The notes beneath the pieces are model-generated. The model saw only the letters and a list, made by a program, of their open reading frames with translations. It was not told where the DNA came from and made no database searches. Positions 14,962-17,907 of a stretch of DNA of 17,907 nucleotides are shown here, in pieces; the stretch's first letter is position 1, and each line of letters opens with the position of its first letter. The stretch is from Bacteroidales bacterium GP2. GTDB taxonomy: Bacteria; Bacteroidota; Bacteroidia; Bacteroidales; Muribaculaceae. The stretch is from assembly GCA_001701115.1 (NCBI GenBank), contig DAAJ01000076.1, positions 1 to 17,907 of the forward strand. Reading direction: 5' to 3'. The position numbers and the translations under genes were made by a program.

Positions 14962-15015
14962 AAGGTTCAATTACGAAATGCAAGACTTCCGCGATAGATG
15001 CCACGGCGTTTAGGG

Positions 15016-15046
15016 TTGTGAATCAAAGGATTTTTTTGTAATTTTG
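15016..15046 (+). promoter_or_regulatory. Promoter for elongation factor P
   Basis: TTG at 15016-15018 and TAATTTTG at 15039-15046 are 20 bases apart. The transcript would start near 15050, about 60 bases before the ATG. Confidence 0.75.
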
Positions 15047-15109
15047 TGGCGCTTTAGGCATAAAGCCTTTTGCGTCAAGGAAAAATCATTAAGAACATAC
15101 AATATTTTT

Positions 15110-15676
15110 ATGGCAACTACTGCTGATTTTAAAAACGGAATGTGCCTCGAAATCGACGGCAACTACTTTTTCATCGTTGAGTTCCTGCATGTGAAACCCG
15201 GTAAAGGTCCGGCTTTCGTACGCACAAAACTTAAAAACGTAAAAACTGGTCGTGTTATCGACAAGACTTGGAACAGCGGCGTGAAAGTTGAGGAAGTCCG
15301 CATCGAGCGTCGTCCCTACCAGTACCTCTACAAGGATGACATGGGCTACAACTTCATGCACACAGAAACTTTCGAGCAGGTTGCTCTTCCCGGAGAAAGC
15401 ATCGAAGGCGTGCAGTTCCTCAAGGAAGGCGATATCTGCGAAGCTATGGTTCATGCAGCATCTGACACTATCCTCACTTGCGAAATGCCCACCAGCGTTA
15501 TCCTTGAAATCACATACACCGAACCCGGCATCAAAGGAGATACAGCAACAAACACACTCAAGCCCGCTACTCTTGAAACAGGCGCTGAGGTTCGCGTTCC
15601 CCTCTTCTGCAACATCGGCGACAAGGTTAAGATTGATACCCGCGACGGCTCATACGTTGAGCGTATCAAGGCATAA
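15110..15676 (+). CDS. efp: Elongation factor P
   Basis: EF-P binds ribosomes stalled at consecutive prolines and promotes peptide bond formation. The protein has 188 residues from the ATG at 15110; upstream start codons in the same frame lie in the promoter and are rejected. The N-terminal KOW-like domain has the loop VKPGKGPAF with Lys32 at the tip, the position that enters the peptidyl-transferase centre and is modified in many bacteria. The two following OB domains end with VPLFCNIGDKVKIDTRDGSY, the usual C-terminal signature. It is monocistronic, with its own promoter and a strong terminator. The modification enzymes cannot be judged from this window. Confidence 0.97.
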   Translation: MATTADFKNGMCLEIDGNYFFIVEFLHVKPGKGPAFVRTKLKNVKTGRVIDKTWNSGVKVEEVRIERRPYQYLYKDDMGYNFMHTETFEQVALPGESIEGVQFLKEGDICEAMVHAASDTILTCEMPTSVILEITYTEPGIKGDTATNTLKPATLETGAEVRVPLFCNIGDKVKIDTRDGSYVERIKA

Positions 15677-15701
15677 TAAACCACATGACCTGACAATACC
15701 G

Positions 15702-15741
15702 AGTGTCTGCTATTCATTTGAATGGCGGACACTTGTTTTTT
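15702..15741 (+). terminator. Strong intrinsic terminator after efp
   Basis: AGTGTCTGC (15702-15710) pairs with GCGGACACT (15725-15733, one G-T wobble), with an inner ATTCA/TGAAT helix, followed by TG and six T (15736-15741). Confidence 0.85.
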
Positions 15742-15763
15742 ACCGCCTTATGGTGTATCTTTG
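15733..15763 (+). promoter_or_regulatory. Promoter for the GH84 gene
   Basis: TTG at 15733-15735 and TATCTTTG at 15756-15763 are separated by 20 bases. The -33 box lies in the last bases of the efp terminator. The transcript would start near 15767, about 40 bases before the ATG. Confidence 0.75.
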
Positions 15764-15806
15764 TAGCATATACCATGCAATTTATATTAATAACTGATAT
15801 ATAACC

Positions 15807-17907
15807 ATGAATTTCAATCGAATTCTACTCACCGCTGTTGCCGCTGCTGCGATTGCAACAGTTCCTGCGGCAGCGCAGTTCGACCTGAACTCGCAGCGCA
15901 AAGAGGTGCAGAGCTACCTTAAAGTTCCCGGTCACAAAGTTGACCATCACGGCATTATCATTAACCCTACACCGCATCAGCTCAAAGTTGATTCCCTTCA
16001 CACCATCAATGTTGCAGAAGGATTCAAACCCGATGCTAAAATGCTTGCTGATTTTGCCGGCGACTTCACTACTTTGAAGCTCCCCACAAGCGTCAAAGGT
16101 CCCAAAATCAAGGCTGATTACGGCGAAAAAGTTGCGGCTAAAACCGGAGTAAAAGCTGTTAAAGGCGCTTATAGCCTCAATATCGACAAAAACGGCATTA
16201 AAATCAATGCTTTCGATAAATCAGGCGTTTTCTATGCGCTCCAGTCACTCCGCCAGCTCCTTGACAGCCCTGTCGCACAGGACGGCACACTCCCCTATCT
16301 CTCAATAAATGACTATCCCGACCTGCCTTATCGCGGAGTTGTGGAAGGATTCTACGGAAATCCCTGGAGCCACGAAGTGCGCCTGTCACTTATTGACTTC
16401 TACGGCAAAAACAAAATGACCGACTATATCTTCGGTCCTAAAGATGACCCATACCACAGTTCACCCTACTGGCGTCTCCCTTATCCCGAGGACCAGGCAA
16501 AGAAAATCCGTGAACTCGTTGATGCTTGCAAAAAGAACCATGTCAATTTCGTTTGGGCTATCCATCCGGGACAGGACATTCGTTGGGACAAAGCTGATTA
16601 TGACAGCCTTGTTGGAAAACTTGACATGATGTATGACCTCGGAGTGCGCTCATTCGCTATATTCTTTGACGACATCAGCGGTATCGGCACCGACTCTAAG
16701 ATGCAGACAAAGCTGCTCAACGACCTTACAACTGACTTTGTAAAGAAAAAAGGTGACGTCACAAACCTTATGATATGCCCCACTGACTACACCGAACTCT
16801 GGGCAAATCCCAAACCTACCGGACAGCTTGCTGTTTACGGTGAAACACTCAACCCGGATGTGGAAGTGTTCTGGACAGGAAAAGTTGTGTGCAGCGACCT
16901 CACTCCGAGCACACTCGAATTTGTGAACTCACGCATCAAGCGTCCCGCCCTATTCTGGTGGAACTTCCCCGTTACCGACTACTGCCGCAACATCATCCTT
17001 CAGGGTCCCGTTTACGGTCTTGACACTACCCTATCCGCCAAGGACGTTGCCGGAATCGAAAGCAACCCGATGGAACATGGTGAAGCAAGCAAGCTCGCCC
17101 TTTATGGAGTTGCCGACTACGCATGGAATATCGCTGATTACAATCCTATCGACAACTGGGAACGCGGTCTTGAAAACATTGCTCCCGAAGCTGCTGAGGC
17201 ATACCGCCTCTTCGCTATCCACTCTGCTGACACACAAACCGGTTACCGCCGCGATGAATCTTGGGAAACAACTACTTTCCCCTATAATGAGTACACTCAG
17301 GAACAGTTTGACGCGCTCCGTGACGAATTTAACCGCATAACCAAAGTGCCCGGGCAGATGCAGGCAATTTCAAATAAAGGTCTCCTTAATGAAATCAACC
17401 CCTGGCTCACTGAATTTGGCAAACTTGGAGAACGCGGCAACCGTACCCTTGACCTCATAAAGGTTTACGAAAGCGACCAGCCTGCGGAATTCTGGGCGGC
17501 ATACGTCAAGAACCTCATGACTCCGGAAGAAATCGAAGCATACCAGGCTCACAAAATCGGCACAATGAAGCTCCAGCCCTTCTATGAAAACGCTATGGAC
17601 GATATGCTCTACGCATTCTATAAGAGCATTGCCGGCGGACTGCCTAACATCCACCGCCCCGTTGGTTCATACCGCAACCTCTCATCACCCCAGGGCAAAC
17701 TGATGCTCGATAACGACACCACCACTTACTACACCTCCGGCAACTCACAGCAGACCAACCACTGGATCGGACTTGATCTCGGTCAGCCCACAGATGTGGA
17801 AAACATAATCATCTACCAGGGTCGCAACTCTGTTGATGATGTTGACTACTTCGACAAAGCTGTTGTGGAAGCATCACTTGACGAACCATGGTTGGTATAT
17901 CCAGTAG
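15807..17907 (+). CDS. Secreted GH84 beta-N-acetylglucosaminidase (O-GlcNAcase-like), 3' end missing
   Basis: From the ATG at 15807 the frame is open for 700 codons to the window edge without a stop. It begins with a signal peptide (about residues 1-23, ending AAAQ). A hexosaminidase N-terminal domain (about 30-165) is followed by the GH84 barrel starting at YRGVVEGFYGNPWSH (175-189). The catalytic pair Asp288-Asp289 lies in IFFDDISG, where the two aspartates assist the substrate N-acetyl group. Other matching blocks are RPALFWWNFPVTDY and SNPMEHGEASKLALYGVADY. The C-terminal region from about residue 617 resembles an F5/8-type carbohydrate-binding module. The sequence closely resembles the well-studied Bacteroides GH84 of about 737 residues, so about 40 codons are probably missing. 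The enzyme would remove terminal beta-linked GlcNAc from host or dietary glycans, in the periplasm or outside the cell. Confidence 0.95.
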   Translation, partial: MNFNRILLTAVAAAAIATVPAAAQFDLNSQRKEVQSYLKVPGHKVDHHGIIINPTPHQLKVDSLHTINVAEGFKPDAKMLADFAGDFTTLKLPTSVKGPKIKADYGEKVAAKTGVKAVKGAYSLNIDKNGIKINAFDKSGVFYALQSLRQLLDSPVAQDGTLPYLSINDYPDLPYRGVVEGFYGNPWSHEVRLSLIDFYGKNKMTDYIFGPKDDPYHSSPYWRLPYPEDQAKKIRELVDACKKNHVNFVWAIHPGQDIRWDKADYDSLVGKLDMMYDLGVRSFAIFFDDISGIGTDSKMQTKLLNDLTTDFVKKKGDVTNLMICPTDYTELWANPKPTGQLAVYGETLNPDVEVFWTGKVVCSDLTPSTLEFVNSRIKRPALFWWNFPVTDYCRNIILQGPVYGLDTTLSAKDVAGIESNPMEHGEASKLALYGVADYAWNIADYNPIDNWERGLENIAPEAAEAYRLFAIHSADTQTGYRRDESWETTTFPYNEYTQEQFDALRDEFNRITKVPGQMQAISNKGLLNEINPWLTEFGKLGERGNRTLDLIKVYESDQPAEFWAAYVKNLMTPEEIEAYQAHKIGTMKLQPFYENAMDDMLYAFYKSIAGGLPNIHRPVGSYRNLSSPQGKLMLDNDTTTYYTSGNSQQTNHWIGLDLGQPTDVENIIIYQGRNSVDDVDYFDKAVVEASLDEPWLVYPV

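Noticed and set aside
1..17907. Search for CRISPR arrays, insertion sequences, integrases, toxin-antitoxin pairs or phage clusters.
   Set aside because: No regularly spaced repeats, transposase motifs or mobile gene sets were seen; apart from the orphan gene, the content is conserved chromosomal genes.

Overview
The window reads as a chromosomal segment of a member of Bacteroidales, probably a gut species in or near Muribaculaceae. The evidence is the repeated Bacteroidota-type promoter (TTG/TTTG, 20 bases, TAnnTTTG) ahead of several genes, the mostly A-rich leaders with few Shine-Dalgarno sites, an Rnf operon led by an RseC-like gene, and a secreted GH84 hexosaminidase that closely matches the well-studied Bacteroides enzyme. 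The family-level placement is an inference. I see no insertion sequence, prophage, CRISPR array, tRNA or rRNA gene inside the window.

Left part, minus strand (about 1-5611): an apparent operon read right to left, rseC-like, rnfB, rnfC, rnfD, rnfG, rnfE, rnfA. It encodes a membrane ferredoxin:NAD+ oxidoreductase that couples electron transfer to ion pumping. The genes are separated by at most about 20 bases or overlap. Left of rnfA, still on the minus strand, is a strong promoter with a GC-rich leader that probably drives a gene beyond the edge; its style is that of rRNA or tRNA operons.

Middle (about 5612-7053): a divergent intergenic region with a perfect 9-bp inverted repeat, then an orphan plus-strand gene for a 207-residue protein with a DUF6291-like N-terminus, then a convergent minus-strand unit. 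That unit has a TAnnTTTG promoter box, about 250 bases of structured non-coding sequence and an intrinsic terminator, so it looks like a small RNA gene (a Bacteroidales-1/6S-type RNA is one possibility to test).

Central part (7015-13698): a TPP riboswitch with its own promoter, then thiD, thiS, a divergent ThiE/TenI-like gene, thiE, thiG, thiC, thiH and a Crp/Fnr-family regulator. ThiC makes the pyrimidine phosphate and ThiD phosphorylates it. ThiS, ThiG and ThiH make the thiazole phosphate, and ThiE joins the two halves. No thiF is present, so ThiS activation must be supplied from elsewhere.

Right part (13702-17907): an acyltransferase-3 membrane protein with an FNR/CRP-like palindrome ahead of its promoter, elongation factor P with its own promoter and terminator, and a secreted GH84 beta-N-acetylglucosaminidase whose 3' end runs off the window. 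Most of the window is conserved housekeeping content. The items most worth a second look are the small RNA locus, the Crp/Fnr gene paired with a nearby palindrome, and the TenI-like paralogue.
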